From positions 124,001-188,000 of the forward strand of contig MU266349.1 in the NCBI GenBank assembly GCA_021014945.1: 64,000 bases of DNA, given 5' to 3'. Position 1 is the first letter of the stretch; each line of letters starts with the position of its first letter. This document shows positions 1 through 11,672 of the stretch, one piece after another. The notes beneath the pieces are model-generated. The model was not told where the DNA came from. It did no database searches and saw nothing but the letters and a program-made list of their open reading frames with translations. This stretch comes from Leucogyrophana mollusca (Eukaryota; Basidiomycota; Agaricomycetes; Boletales). Both the position numbers and the translations under genes were made by a program.

Positions 1-344
1 TGTTAAGTCCTCTTGAACTTGCGCTTGCTGATGTATCGCGCAGAACCACAGTTGTGATCCCAACTGTGCCCTCGAAGCTTGCTACATCAATGAAGGCAAC
101 ATCCGGAAACCACTGCTGGCCATATTCACTGTATGTGATGTCGAGCCCTATGAAGAACTATGTTTCTCGTACTTCGGCGAGGTTGGGGAAGACGACGAAG
201 AAGTAAGTGCCCCGATCCCCCATCAGTGCGACAAAGTAGCTTACGGGATTGTAGAATGGCTCGACGACGAAAGTACCACAGAAAGATGCCGTCTACGCCG
301 AGTGTCGATGTGGGAGTAAGAATTGTAGGGGGCGTATGTTTTGA
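1..344 (+). CDS. SET-domain histone methyltransferase, SUV39/Clr4-like (3' end only)
   Basis: This is the C-terminal end of a SET-domain lysine methyltransferase; the rest lies left of the window. Positions 1-43 look like the tail of an intron ending in cag at 43. The exon from 44 starts directly with the NHSCDPNC signature of the SET cofactor-binding knot and continues to EPYEELCFSY, which contains the usual catalytic tyrosine region. A GTAAGT donor follows at about 212, with an acceptor near 265. The last exon encodes a post-SET zinc motif, CRCGSKNCRGRMF, directly before the TGA at 342-344. A post-SET motif of the form CxCxxxxCRG at the extreme C-terminus is typical of the KMT1 family (SUV39, Clr4, G9a), which methylates histone H3 lysine 9 in heterochromatin. 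Family assignment to SET is firm; the H3K9 specificity is inferred from the post-SET layout, because the pre-SET and chromodomain parts are not visible. Confidence 0.85.
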
Positions 345-785
345 TGAGATTTGGGCTCGCGGTGCTGTATTTTGTAATTCCTTATATTACTCCTCAGAGA
401 ATAGCCATCAACATGAGGGCCTCCAGCGCCCATTATTTCCCGGTGTCTCTGACCATGATAGGTAGAGTATTTGAAGCTATCTGCCCATCAATCAAGCTTT
501 CCGCGTCTATTGGCCATTTTTACTGATGCTCACCCCCATTCAGGATGATTCCAGCGTGTTCCTATCTCCTCGAACTATTTGGCTCTTCATCCGGTCTTTC
601 AGCTTTTATTCGCTCCCACAGCGGCGATGAGATGGCTTTACATATCGCGCGTAATAATAGCCATCCTGCATGTGTCGAAGATAACGAGGCGAATCGTCCA
701 CATGACCGTGTCAAGCTCCCATACCGTTAGCTGGGCCCTTAAAAGCGGAATCCCTTGTTAACGCTCTCTGCCTTCCTTCCCCAGT
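345..785. other. Spacer between SET gene and GH20 gene
   Basis: About 440 bases with no convincing coding sequence. It must hold the 3' flank of the SET gene and the promoter of the hexosaminidase gene. Short open frames here show no recognisable protein. No clear TATA box was picked out. Confidence 0.5.
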
Positions 786-3083
786 ATGGCCCGTTCAAGC
801 ACTTTCGGCCTGCTGGCCTTCCTGATCGGTTGTCTCCTGCCCTCCGGCGTCCTCTCTCTGTGGCCTATCCCTACCGCCTTGGAGACGGGCACAACCGGCC
901 TCAAGCTAGCCCCTTACTTCAATTATGAAATTGACGTCCAAGGCGCCCCTGCTGATCTCATTGAGGCTGTTGCACAAGCCAAATACTACCTTGAAACCGA
1001 CAAGCTCGGCCGGCTTGTAGTCGGCCGTGGCGTAAACGACACTGCTGCCCTCACAAATGCAAAATCACTCTCGTCTCTGAAACTTTCCCTCACCCAAGGA
1101 GCTGCGGTGGAAAGTATATCCACTGAGGCTGTCAAGGCTATCGGGACTCGAAGTGAAGAATACACGTTAACCATCCCAGAAGATGGCTCGGCGGCGACAC
1201 TTACCGCCAACTCGACTCTTGGGCTCTACAGAGGTCTCACAACCTTTGGACAACTCTGGTACTACTATGGCGGAGAGACATACACTCTCCTAGCGCCGAT
1301 TGCCATCACTGACGCTCCTGCATATGTACGTATTTCCATTTTACCCCGAACTCAAGTTCATGTGTGCTGGATTTCCAGCCCTTCCGAGGACTTGCTCTTG
1401 ACACTTCTAGGAACTTGTAGGTCTCGCGCGTTTTCATGAATAGGACGTAAATAACGTCCTTCGCTCTCACAGCTATCCTTTGGAGGATCTTTTGCGCACC
1501 CTGGATGCTATGAGCTGGGTTAAGGTATTACTTGTATTATCTGATGGAGCGATTCTGATAACTCACATCATCTGCGCTACTCCTAGATCAACACATTCCA
1601 CTGGCACGTCACCGATAGTCAGAGCTTCCCACTGGAAGTTGCCCAATATCCGGAATTAGCTATGAACGGAGCCTATTCACCCGAGGAGACGTACAGCGCA
1701 AGCGATGTGCAGTACATCGTTGCCTACGCCAATGCAGTATGTATTTCTTGTGACGCATATCACGAAACCAGCTGAAGTCTTCTATCTTACAGCGTGGTAT
1801 TGATGTCCTTTTGGTTGGTGCAGCGAATGAATATGTCGCGAGGGGAATTGCTGAAACGACAAAATTTAGGAAATCGACACCCCAGGACACACTGCCATCA
1901 TCGGTGAGACGTACCCCGACTACGTGGCTTGCTTCTACGAGAGCCCATGGGCGACCTACGCCAACGAGCCCCCCGCGGGCCAGCTTCGCTTTGCTCTCCC
2001 CGAGGTCGCTAACTTCACTGCTTCGCTCCTTGCTGATGTTGCGAAGACGATGACATCCACGATGTTCAGCACCGGAGGCGACGAGTTGAACACCGCATGC
2101 TACACCAATGACTATCCCACGCAACAAGAGCTCAACGCCACTGGAATGACATTGAACGATGCCCTTAACACGTTCACCATGACAACTCACGGCGCACTCC
2201 TTGCTGAGGGCAAGACCCCTGTCGTTTGGGAAGGTGCGTGCACAAGATCGGTTTGACGACTTGAGCTGACAGAAACTCTTTAGAGATGGTTCTTGACTGG
2301 AACCTCACACTTTCCAACGAAACCATTGTTATGTGCGCCCATACTTTCGCTCCGAACTTAGTGTACTGTGCTGACAAATGCTCACATAGGGTTTGGATAT
2401 CATCCGAGGATGCTCTGGCGGTCGCTGACAAGGGCTATCGCCTCGTCCAAGTGCCCTCCAACTACTTCTACCTTGTGAGTGGCGCGGCTTTTTTGGTCGC
2501 ACTTGCCTTTTCTCACCTTATCGTGCGCTAGGACTGTGGTGCCGGTGAATGGCTGGGAGACGACCCAACAGGGTAGGCGCGCATCTTGCCATCATCCGAC
2601 AACAGGCCTAAAGTTTTTCCCTGATACAGAAACAGCTGGTGTGACCCCTTCAAGACGTGGTCTAACGTGTGTCTTCCACCGCCTCCGCCGCCCGACTTGA
2701 TCTGATTGATGATTAATAGGCTTACACCTTCGATCCTCTTGCCAACTTGACTGAGTCCCAATACGAGCTCGTTCTCGGCGGTAAGAGAGATGCTGAAATG
2801 AACCTTGCCCCTTGATCTGACACTTTCCTCAGGCCAACAAGCCCTCTGGTCCGAGCAGTCCGGCCCACAAAACCTTGACCCCATCGTCTGGCCCCGCGCA
2901 GCTTCATCCGCTGAAATTTTCTGGAGCGCCAAACAACCCGGAGGAGCAGCTCTCAACGTAACAGAGGCCTTGCCACGTCTCCATGACATTAGGTACAGAA
3001 TGGTGCAGCGTGGCCTTATGCCCATCCAGCTCCAACCACAATGGTGTGCTCTGCGGCCCGATGCCTGTGACCTCTATGCATGA
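786..3083 (+). CDS. Secreted beta-N-acetylhexosaminidase, GH20
   Basis: A glycoside hydrolase family 20 enzyme that removes terminal GlcNAc/GalNAc, in fungi mainly from chitin oligomers during wall turnover or fungal/insect biomass use. The start at 786 gives a signal peptide of about 24 residues ending before LWPIPTALE, the usual mature N-terminus of fungal GH20 proteins. Exon 1 (786-1325) covers the non-catalytic GH20b domain. Later exons, joined by GT-AG introns near 1326, 1538, 1738, 1823, 2233, 2335, 2475, 2570 and 2660, encode the TIM barrel. The motif INTFHWHVTDSQSFP and the catalytic Asp-Glu pair in STGGDELN (about 2070-2085) are visible. The C-terminus (WCALRPDACDLYA) is the standard family ending. 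The spliced product is about 560-570 residues, normal for the family. The gene is convergent with the WD40 gene, with only about 125 bases between stops. Confidence 0.93.
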
Positions 3084-3209
3084 GGGAGGTCTCAAAAGGA
3101 GGACTTTTTCTAGTAGTGTATTTGGGTAGTTGGATGTCATGGACATATACGCAGTAGTGTAATGATGTCACGAATGATATGACAGACATGGACGGTTGAG
3201 AAGTGTGGA

Positions 3210-6200
3210 TCAAGTGCTGAAAGTAAGGACGCTTTCGCGAATGCGAAGGCGCACAGACCGCTCCGCAGGCCATTCGAATCTCACCCACTCGAGTGTCCCC
3301 GCGATAGTCATATTGGCTAGAAAATCAAGATGGTTCAACCTACGTTCGAGGGGGATATCATACTGCCTCGTACCTTCATTACCGACATTGAATGCGAGGG
3401 TCTTGTAAGGCTGGGAACCACTATGTCCTTGCCGGGGTGGAGCACCAGGTTTGAAGAAACTCGTAAAACTCGAACCGACTTTCCATACGAGGACGACACC
3501 TTCCGCAAGGGAGACAGTCACCAGTCGTCTACCATCCGGCGAAAAGCTGCATGCAGTTGGCCGTTTCTTGTGGCCTTCGAGAATGTACAAGTGGGTAGCC
3601 GTCTTCAGGTCATACATGATGAACGCCCCCTCACTAGTACCGACTGCGAGTCGTTGCGTGGCCATGTGAAAGTCGATAGTAGGAAAACTGAGTGTTCGGA
3701 TGAGATTACAATCGTTCATTTACAAAGACATACGCACGTCTTCACGACATGCCCCAAGATCTCGGTTGCGGTATCCAAGACCGCGTCGCGATTCGCGCTC
3801 GAGTTGGGATCAAGAGACTTGACCACAGCTTCCATGAGCCGCGGAAGGTTCGGATAGAGAATCAGTGGTTTCTGGCCCACATCAGCATGCAGCTTCCACC
3901 GGTAAGCCCAAAAGGCCGCAACGCACTTTGCGAATCAAAAATGCCACAAGCTGCATGACCGATTTGCGGTGTTCGAGGTTCCGGGGGTTCAATATGTCCA
4001 GCGTCAGAGTCGTCATGAAGAGTGGTGTGTTGCTCGACGCGATCTGCAGGACGGCGAGGCGCGCCTGGGGACCGACGTTCTGTGTTGAGATGTTCTCCTT
4101 CTTCGTGCTGGTGGCGAGCCCGCAGAGAGCTCGCAAAATCTCCATCGCGTCGACGTAGTGCTGCCAGATTTGGAAGCCGCGCGAACAGAGGTCGATGGCT
4201 AAGGCTCGGTGTGCGGATTGGTCGTCGTGCAGATATGATGCGACTGACTTTGAGATATCGATGAGTGCACTGTGCCATGTTGGCCGTCAGCAGGGGTATC
4301 ATTCATCATAGAAGATCGGTATCCCAACTTGGTGGACATCAAGCTGTACTTCTCCCCTGCCATGTATCCACAGAGGAATAGTGCCAGAGCTGCTTGGGCG
4401 GAGTCTTTGTCGGCACTGGGCTGTAAGCACGGCACTATCACCGATGTCAGCTCTGAAGGTACAAGACAGCCCCACAGCATTAGATAGCTTACAGTGATGC
4501 TGCCACGCATCAACAAGCGCTATGCTTTCTTCGTCCGACAAACGGACTACACCAGCATCGAACAATACCCGCGCCGCCTGCCGCATCTCGTCTGTCGACG
4601 GCCAAGCGTGAATCCCATTACCAAGAATGCAGTACCAAAACCAAACTTACTCGAGGAACCAAACCACTGTCGGGCCAGGTACGCGAGATCCGGGGGCTTG
4701 TACGAAGGACCGACGACATGCGCAAGCGAAGCCACATAGAACGTGATCACCGTCTGGCAATCATCGTACAACTCTGTGAAGCACGCTATTTAGAGACGGA
4801 AAGAGGAACATGCCAGGAAGTACGCTCGAACCTTCGTGGAGCGATAAAGTCTTGAGGATCGCGGTTAGCACCAACGCTCGCGCAGCGGACACCTTCCCCG
4901 AGATGCACCACGCATCGCGGGGCGCCTCTAGCTGGAAAAGTACAGTCGACGACGCGCTACTGCATGGAAACAGTCGCTGGCATGACATTCATCGCACCCA
5001 GCGAAGCGAGAAACCACGTACCTCGAGTACCCCGCAGAACCCGACGAGAAATGTATCCCGAGCTTCTCCACGCACGTGCTGTCTATGTCCTCATTAAGAC
5101 CTGGCGTCAGAAGGACAGAAAGGACGGCTCGGAGCTGCGCGAGGGTGGACGTCGGCGCCTCGGCCGTGCTCATGGACTTTACAGCAACTCCCGTGTACTT
5201 CAGGAACCGCTCCAGGTCAAGTAAAAGCGTGCATACTTCGCAGGGGGCGCAGTCAGGATCGCATCACCTTGCGTGATATCAGAATCAGTCAACTCACGGG
5301 AATCCGGCCCCGAAGCGCCGTTGGGGAGCGTAGATATCGACGTCGAGGGCTGTTGATCCTTCCCGTCCACCGCCCTGCCTCACCCGAGACATCAGCATTC
5401 GCTCGAGCACGCAAAACTCGGACAATGCAGCACACTGACATCTGCATCCAGCCCCCTTGCCCCAGCAGCTCCTCGACCTTGTCGGCCCCCATAGACCGCC
5501 AGAACTCCCCCGTCCTGCCGTCCCACAGGCGCGCAGATTCGTCGGCATACACAAGCAAGAGGTTGTCGCCTCCGGTGCATATGCGCCTGAGCGGGGAGGC
5601 GGCGCCTGGGATGAGATATTGGCTGCAGGGCAGGCAGGGTAGTGGCGTAAGTACATGGTCAAGTTTCTGAGCTGCGGAGAGGAGGGAGACGTACAATTGA
5701 AACCCATCGATTACAAACACAGCAATCGTCCCGTCCTGCGATACGCAGAGCACACACCCGCGCAACGGGCCCGCTTTCTCGTTCTGCAACTGGACTACCC
5801 TGATCAGGGGACACAGGAATACCGTCCATCTCGCGCAAAGCTTGAGTGTGCTGCAAGGTTGTGGGACGCACGGTTACGTGGGAGTATGAGATGAGATGCA
5901 CAGCGAGACATTGAGAAGGGACTACGCACTCGAGCGACCAGACCCCGATCCCGCCGTCGTCCGCACCGCCAACGACGAACCGCTCTTTGGTGCGGTCGTT
6001 CCGGACGAGGTGCAGACTCTCGATGCGGGCCCCATCGACGGCTAAATCCGAGACCTTGTCGAATATCGACGTTCCTGCACTAGCTATCGACGCTCCTGCC
6101 CCACCCCCAGCCAACCCAGTCAGAGAAGTCCGTCGGATACGACCGTCGCCTAAAGGCACGTTGAGCGTCAGTTTCAAGAAGGACGGGATGAAGGACACAA

Positions 6201-8928
6201 GCACGGAGACGACTCACTATATCCCAATATAATCAGATTCAGCTCGAGCGGGAGCAGCGAGGTCAGCGTCGCGGAGGGTGGATTCGCGTTCCTTTTGGTG
6301 GCCGCCGAATTTGGAACCGTTGTCGTTGTCGCTTTGCTTGGGGTTTTGGCCGCTGCTTTCGTTCCACCCACATCCGGCACCCGAGCTTGTCTCCACAAGC
6401 GATGGGGATCAGCACTAGTGCTCGCGTGCACCAGCTCCATCCGGCCTGCCTTTTGCCTCAGTACTAGTGCCTCGGCGGTCGACGAGCAGTGTATCGCCTC
6501 GTGTGGGCCGATGGCGCGAGATTGGATGAGTTTTGGTCTGAATTGGGCGTGATAAGCGAGAGATCAGAGACGGAGAAGATCGTTCGACTCACTGGAAGAG
6601 CAGCGACGCGGCGGCATTGGCGGTGGACACGTTATTGTCGGCCTCGGCGGGATGTATGCGGTACCACTCCACCCGGTCCTGTGCGTAGAAATCAGCATTG
6701 AGCCCGCGTTTAGGCTTAAAACGTGATAGTAAAGACCAACGTACCTCGAGAACGACCACAAAATGCTCGTCGTCGACAAAGCGTCCGCTGGCGACTTTCG
6801 TATCGCTGAACGGGAGACTGAACAAGGGGCGTACGTGCTCCCCAGTATCACCACACTCGAACACCTTTATAATCGGAATGGGAATGATGGGCGTTAGCTA
6901 CGACCTTCCGCATAGGTTCACACGAGGAGGCACACAAGAAGGGAGGGGTGAAAGAGGGGGAACGCGACCCACCGAAACCTCCCCCTCCGACCACACAAGC
7001 CCACGTATCCTTCCACTCCCCATCTCCCCCTCCCCCGCATTCGCACGCGCACGCGCCCGCAACCCCAAAACACGCGTGCCCCGCGTGCACACAGAACCTC
7101 CATCCACCTCCTTCCCCATGCGGAGCCTCCCGATATGCTGGGGATGTGCCGCGCCTTGTCCCGCGGCGAGGGCGGAAACGTCCTCGGAAGACTTGCTCCC
7201 AAACGCTCTGGACACGTCCTCAGTAGATTTGCTCCCCAGTGCTCTGAACGGGTTCGGGATCGCGAGAGCCGCGGTCGTTTTTTCGGGTGCCGCCGAGGAG
7301 AAGGATGTAGTGGATGGGGAGAGGTGCAGCTGGAAGGGCGGGATGAGGGCGAGCGGCTGGGTGATGAGGTGGTGCGTGGGGGATAGGTACGTGAGTATGA
7401 GTGGGGTGGATGTTGGGCTGGCTGTAGCAGGTGTGTTAGTGATGACGGAGATTGTGGTGGTAACAAAGGGGGAGTACATCAATGATAAAGGAAAGGGGCA
7501 GGCAACAAACAGAAAGGAGGGCAGCAGGAGAAAAGTAGATGCTCACCGTCCTCGTCGCGGTACAGCTCCACGCACCCCGGCACACCGTCGATACTCCACT
7601 CCGCGACGCACGCGAGGACGGCGGGGGAGACGCCGTGTGGAGCGGGAAGGTGGAGCTCGAAGAGCGCGAGACGGAGGTCGGTGCGCGGCGTTTCGTCGTC
7701 TTCGTCTGCACCGGTGTCGGTGGGGTGTGGGGATATTTGGGGAGAGGGAGTGGAAGATGCGTAGGTGAGGACGAGGGTGGTGTTCTTAGGGGGGTGCACA
7801 GAGAAGGAGACGTGAGCAACTAGATTTGATGGAAGATCTGTCGCGCATACATACATCAACAGGATCGAGGACCCGCATATCGCTCCACACCCAAGCTTCC
7901 TCCCCATCCACTTCTCGGATGCCAGCGCCTGCGACCTGCGTGCAGTCTCTGATGTCGAATACCGATACATCGCTGTGAGATGCAAGTGAGCTCAATGCTG
8001 CGTGGGGAATACTAAACTAGAAGGAAGTTAATAAAGAGTGGGCCTACCCAGATGCCTGCAATGACAGCAACAGCCCATGCTCGTCCAGTGCGTGCATAAT
8101 TGTGACTGGGCTGCATCGCGCAGGGAAGGCGTGATATTTAAGGGATAACGGGGGTTGTGGGTGGGATGGGTCTAGTGGGGGAGATGTGGCACCGAGCGGA
8201 GGGGAGAGCAGCTGGGGAGACGGCGGGGCGGATAGAGTCTTGGTGGTGAACGACGGCGAGTTCGTGGCCGACAAAAGAGACTTCCCGCCGTCCCTACGGC
8301 CAAGCGATGCGCTGCTCGGTGACGTCGGCAGGTTCGAATTCGGGGTCGACGCCTTGTCCCTGTCCCTGTCGATGACGAGCCCCTTGTCGAAACTCGGGAG
8401 AATCGCGTCAACGAGACTGCGCTCGCGAATATTCTTTCCCTTGAGCATATCCTTGAGTTTCTCTGGCTCGTCGTCATAGTCGACGTAGTTCTTCGGCGCC
8501 TCGACCTGTTCTCTCGAGAGCCCAGAGACGACGCGCGAGCGCTGGGGGACGGACATGAGGCCGAGGGCGGAGGAGGAGCCGGATGGGGAGGTAGAGTGCG
8601 AACGCTGGAAGGAGCGCGAGTGGCGACGGGAGTGGTTGGATGTGGCTGTGGTAGTAGGGCTGGTCGGACGTGCGAGGTCGAGGATGGGGAGATGGACAGT
8701 GGGCGTAGGGGAGCGGAGGCGGGTGGAGGTATCGCTTGTGGGCTGGAATATGTACAAAGACCCGTGTTTCCCTCCGATCGCTGCCCCACTGGGCCCGACA
8801 CCGTTCCGACCCCACGAGATGAGTGAGCTTGGGCCCTCAGTCACGACGCTCGCTTCCAAGGCGTTGACTTCATCGGCTTCCGTATCGCAAATGTCCACGC
8901 ATGCCGGAAATGTGAGCGGGACGAGCAT
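3210..8928 (-). CDS. WDR7/rabconnectin-3 beta-like WD40 protein
   Basis: A large multi-exon gene. The last exon (3719-3210) encodes WD repeats of the WDR7/WDR72 C-terminus: RLAVGTSEGAFIMYDLKTA, then a GHKKRPTACSFSPDGRRLVT block and a long tail. The central part (about 3880-4770) encodes helical, HEAT-like sequence (ARVLFDAGVVRLSDEE; NTPLFMTTLTLDILN), also typical of this family. The first long exon (down to about 8044) starts with a WD-like N-terminus (SLISWGRNG, GGKHGSLYIFQP) followed by about 180 residues of Ser/Pro/Thr/Arg-rich low complexity. Relatives in animals (Rabconnectin-3 beta) and yeast (Rav1-type proteins) help assemble and acidify via the V-ATPase; that role here is inferred. 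The start at 8928 (MLVPLTFPACVD) is the first ATG in the open frame after an upstream stop. Exact internal splicing was not fully resolved. Many long open frames on the other strand between 6.7 and 7.8 kb are shadows of this GC-rich coding sequence. Confidence 0.82.
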
Positions 8929-9599
8929 GTAGCAGAGCACCTCAGCGGAGAGGGCCGTATGCTTTCTCTGTGCAGCGGCTAGTTCTTGTGCTGGTTGGTG
9001 ATCGAGCGAGTAACGTCCCAATATGGACAGGCGTTGTTTGGTTCTAAAGCTTTTGCCAAACAGTCACTAAGTCTCGTTTATTGATGTGACAACCTCAATC
9101 CAAAGATTCAACCATGGCGATTGCGCTCAATAGCGGGCATATACAAGAATTCTCTGGACAATCCCATGTGTGTATGCATCCAGTACAGAGGAGGCTGGAA
9201 GATATGGAATATCGAAATTGGAAGGTAAAAGCTTTCTTAGACGACTGCGCGAAGGATTTCAGTGTCCTGCCTGGGCCCTTGATAACAACACGGGTGCGAA
9301 TTCACCACAGAGGCGACGCTTTTATAACGATGGCCTCGTCCTGTTGTAATCTTCGGCTTTTTATCCTCTCCTGATCCACGACGCCCCTCATCAAGAGGTA
9401 GGAGCCAGAACTTGAGACCAGGACCAGTCCGCTTATCTGACTCGGCTCGGAATGGGAAGCCCGGTTTCGAAAACTGCTTGCAGTGTAATAGATGGACCTC
9501 CGCTCGGTGTTCGTACGTTCAGTTACATGAACCCTGCGCCACTTTTACCGCTGATGGACCTCAAGTCATTAATGAAGCTTCATGCTCAAACACGAAAAC
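8929..9599. other. Spacer upstream of the WD40 gene
   Basis: About 670 bases with no supported gene. It holds the promoter of the minus-strand WD40 gene on its left side and the 3' flank of the first NmrA gene on its right. A plus-strand open frame at 9114-9374 shows no family features and no splice partner. Confidence 0.45.
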
Positions 9600-9649
9600 A
9601 ACATGGTCTTCAATGCTGATCCTCCCCAATATATGCGATGTGAGTGTGT

Positions 9650-10728
9650 CTACAAGTTTAGTACCTCTTTCACAGTCCTCCACTGATGACCGGGCCAGAG
9701 CGAATTCGAACTTCCTGCACGTTGCTCATCATCCTTGCCCTCCGCAGCGTCGAACCCTGTAGACCCTATTCCCGAATTGAAGATCGCTTGCAGAACCGCC
9801 CTGGGAGCCCCATTTTTCACGGAGGAAGGAAATTCCGAGATGTCGACCACTGGCACTCTATCACCGTATAGGGCAGCGAGCTCCCGAAGTGTCTTCCTTT
9901 CACCTTGGATACGGAAAGTCGCGTTGTGGAGTTGGGATGGTGGCAAGTGCGTGAGCACATAAGCCAGGAATCCTGACGTACTATCAATTTGCTGCACAGG
10001 CTTGACTGATGGGGCAATTCCGCCTACCTGTAATATCAGAAACCGCCGTAACCGTCGCAGGGGAGCTTCCCTCGCCAATGATATTGAGCTTTCCAGTTTC
10101 ATCGAGTGCAAAAAGGTAGGGGATCCAATCGATGAACACACCAACCTGCCGATACAAGTAAGTGCTGTGATTTATAGAACGAAGAAATAGTCCTCACATA
10201 AAGACGAGTGTAAGGAAGACCTGTAGCTACAAGGAAATCTGGCCCAAGCGACCGGTTAGATTTCCGGGAACGACAGCGGGAGTACAACCTTACCTGCGAA
10301 GCGACTTTTCATTCCCCCGATCCCTTCTGTATGCCCTGCGGTTGGTGGTCCATATTCAGATGGTACAAACAACTTCACTCCCGCCTCCTTTGCCGCTTCT
10401 GCGGCAGGCGGTTGAGCGTCAAGGGCTCCGTGGTTGATGGTCGACACGACGACTTCCACGCCATGCTTGCGGAAGGCAGCAGTCAATGCAGGGGCGTCGG
10501 TGTAGTCTATCGCAGTATGGTGCGCGCCTTCGGGGATCTGTCTGGCTTTGGATGACGGTCGAGTTATGACAAGTACAGAAGCACCGTTCGCCAGAAGCTC
10601 CTAGTCAGGCGCAAGGCTGGTAAGTGGCACGTCCAAAGAATAACGAGCAGCGCGCCTACCTTGATAAGTGGGTTAGCGACTGTACCAATTCCAAGGACTG
10701 CAATTGACTTGTATGTTGCTTCCGACAT
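9650..10728 (-). CDS. NmrA-like NAD(P)-binding protein, copy 1
   Basis: An atypical short-chain dehydrogenase of the NmrA/isoflavone-reductase-like family. These proteins bind NAD(P) and act either as redox sensors or as reductases; the substrate cannot be read from sequence. The start at 10728 gives MSEATYKSIAVLGIGTVANP, a beta-alpha-beta start with a modified glycine loop (GIGTVA). An intron with a GT donor follows ANPLIK and resumes at ELLANGASVLVITRPS. The middle has TAAFRKHGVEVVVSTINH and the family block GVKLFVPSEYG. The last intron (donor after SDIT, acceptor TCAG) leads into GFLAYVLTHLPPSQLHN and the C-terminus ending at 9650. About 300 residues, full length. A TATA-like element lies near 10811-10816. 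It is most similar to copies 2 and 3 in this window and appears intact. Confidence 0.85.
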
Positions 10729-11232
10729 GCTTAGGGCATAAGCAAACGCACTAAAAGGTGAGAGGGCGAAAAAGCGGTGTTTGGTCCCTCCATCTTCAAC
10801 TACCTCTCGCTTTATACTCGGGGGTCGTAGTCAGGCGTGCGTAAATGCTCGTCATCCCTCTTATACCCCCATCCCCGATGATAATATCCCCATGCCCTCA
10901 ACCATATCTCAGGTGGCAGTTTCCTTACTCGTATGGTCATCTGAGACCATTTCGAGGTTGGTCGGCAACAGCCAGATCAAATTTCCGAAGGGAAAGGAAC
11001 CCGCAAAGGCTCTCGCCGCTCAAGACGAGCTCCGAGGTGATGCGAGACCACCGTCAAAGTTGGGTAAGAGTGTTGTAGGTCATTACATGACAAGGGCGCC
11101 GCAACCCCTCGTGATGCGTTACGACGCTAAGACCGGTTGCATGATGACATTGCGACGGCACCGCAAACCTGGTCGATTATTTAAATAACGCCTTACAAGT
11201 CACCATAACATCTATGCTTTTGACCCTGCCTA

Positions 11233-11297
11233 GTGAGCAGCGTCGCGGTACGTCTCCGACGCTTTCCAATCGCTGCCCAATCTTTTGCTCTCCATGG
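11233..11297 (-). pseudogene. Scrap of TRP4 C-terminus in unit 1
   Basis: About 65 bases closely match the end of the TRP4 fragment in unit 2 (13298-13365): the gagcagcgtcgcgg...gctctccat stretch encoding the C-terminal region. No other TRP4 coding sequence is seen next to it. It is a decayed remnant that marks unit 1 as having once carried at least part of the same TRP4 copy. Confidence 0.6.
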
Positions 11298-11672
11298 ACT
11301 TACATAAAGCCGGTCGACTTTTTCCGCATTTTTCCATGGAAATGCCTAGTTGAGGCCATGAATGTGTAAGCTTGCAACACCTTCAATCTCTGCGTCGCCA
11401 CAGTTGCAGGTCCGAGCCACACCGTCAGTGCCCTCGGGCGGTAGGAATTTTGTTGGCGAGCCTGCGCCGTCCGTCAATGCCACGTCTTGAAGAGTATGAA
11501 TGAAACAATTGCTTCCGGTAAGAACGATCTTATGTAGCTTAAAGCTGGTCCCGTTCTTACTACGAAATCTCTACTTACAGCTTGCTTACTGCAGTAACGC
11601 CACGGAATGGGCAGAATTGATGCAATCGATCAACATTGATATACCTTCAACGGGCATATGGTCTGGTTGTGT

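Larger units (their letters stand above)
9600..11480. repeat. NmrA-TRP4 segmental duplication, unit 1
   Basis: First of three direct units. It contains NmrA copy 1 (9650-10728), a shared upstream block (about 10770-11100, including the ctcaggtggcagtttcctta element) and a short scrap of TRP4 C-terminus (about 11233-11297). Left and right limits are estimated from where similarity to units 2 and 3 fades. Most of the TRP4 sequence retained in unit 2 is missing here. Confidence 0.75.

Noticed and set aside
160..465. 101-codon plus-strand frame at the left edge
   Set aside because: It overlaps the SET exons in another frame; the SET reading has conserved motifs and proper splice sites.
6698..7768. 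356-codon plus-strand open frame
   Set aside because: It lies antisense to WDR7-like exons and introns, is made of Arg/Pro/Gly-rich low complexity and has no family pattern; a shadow of GC-rich coding DNA.
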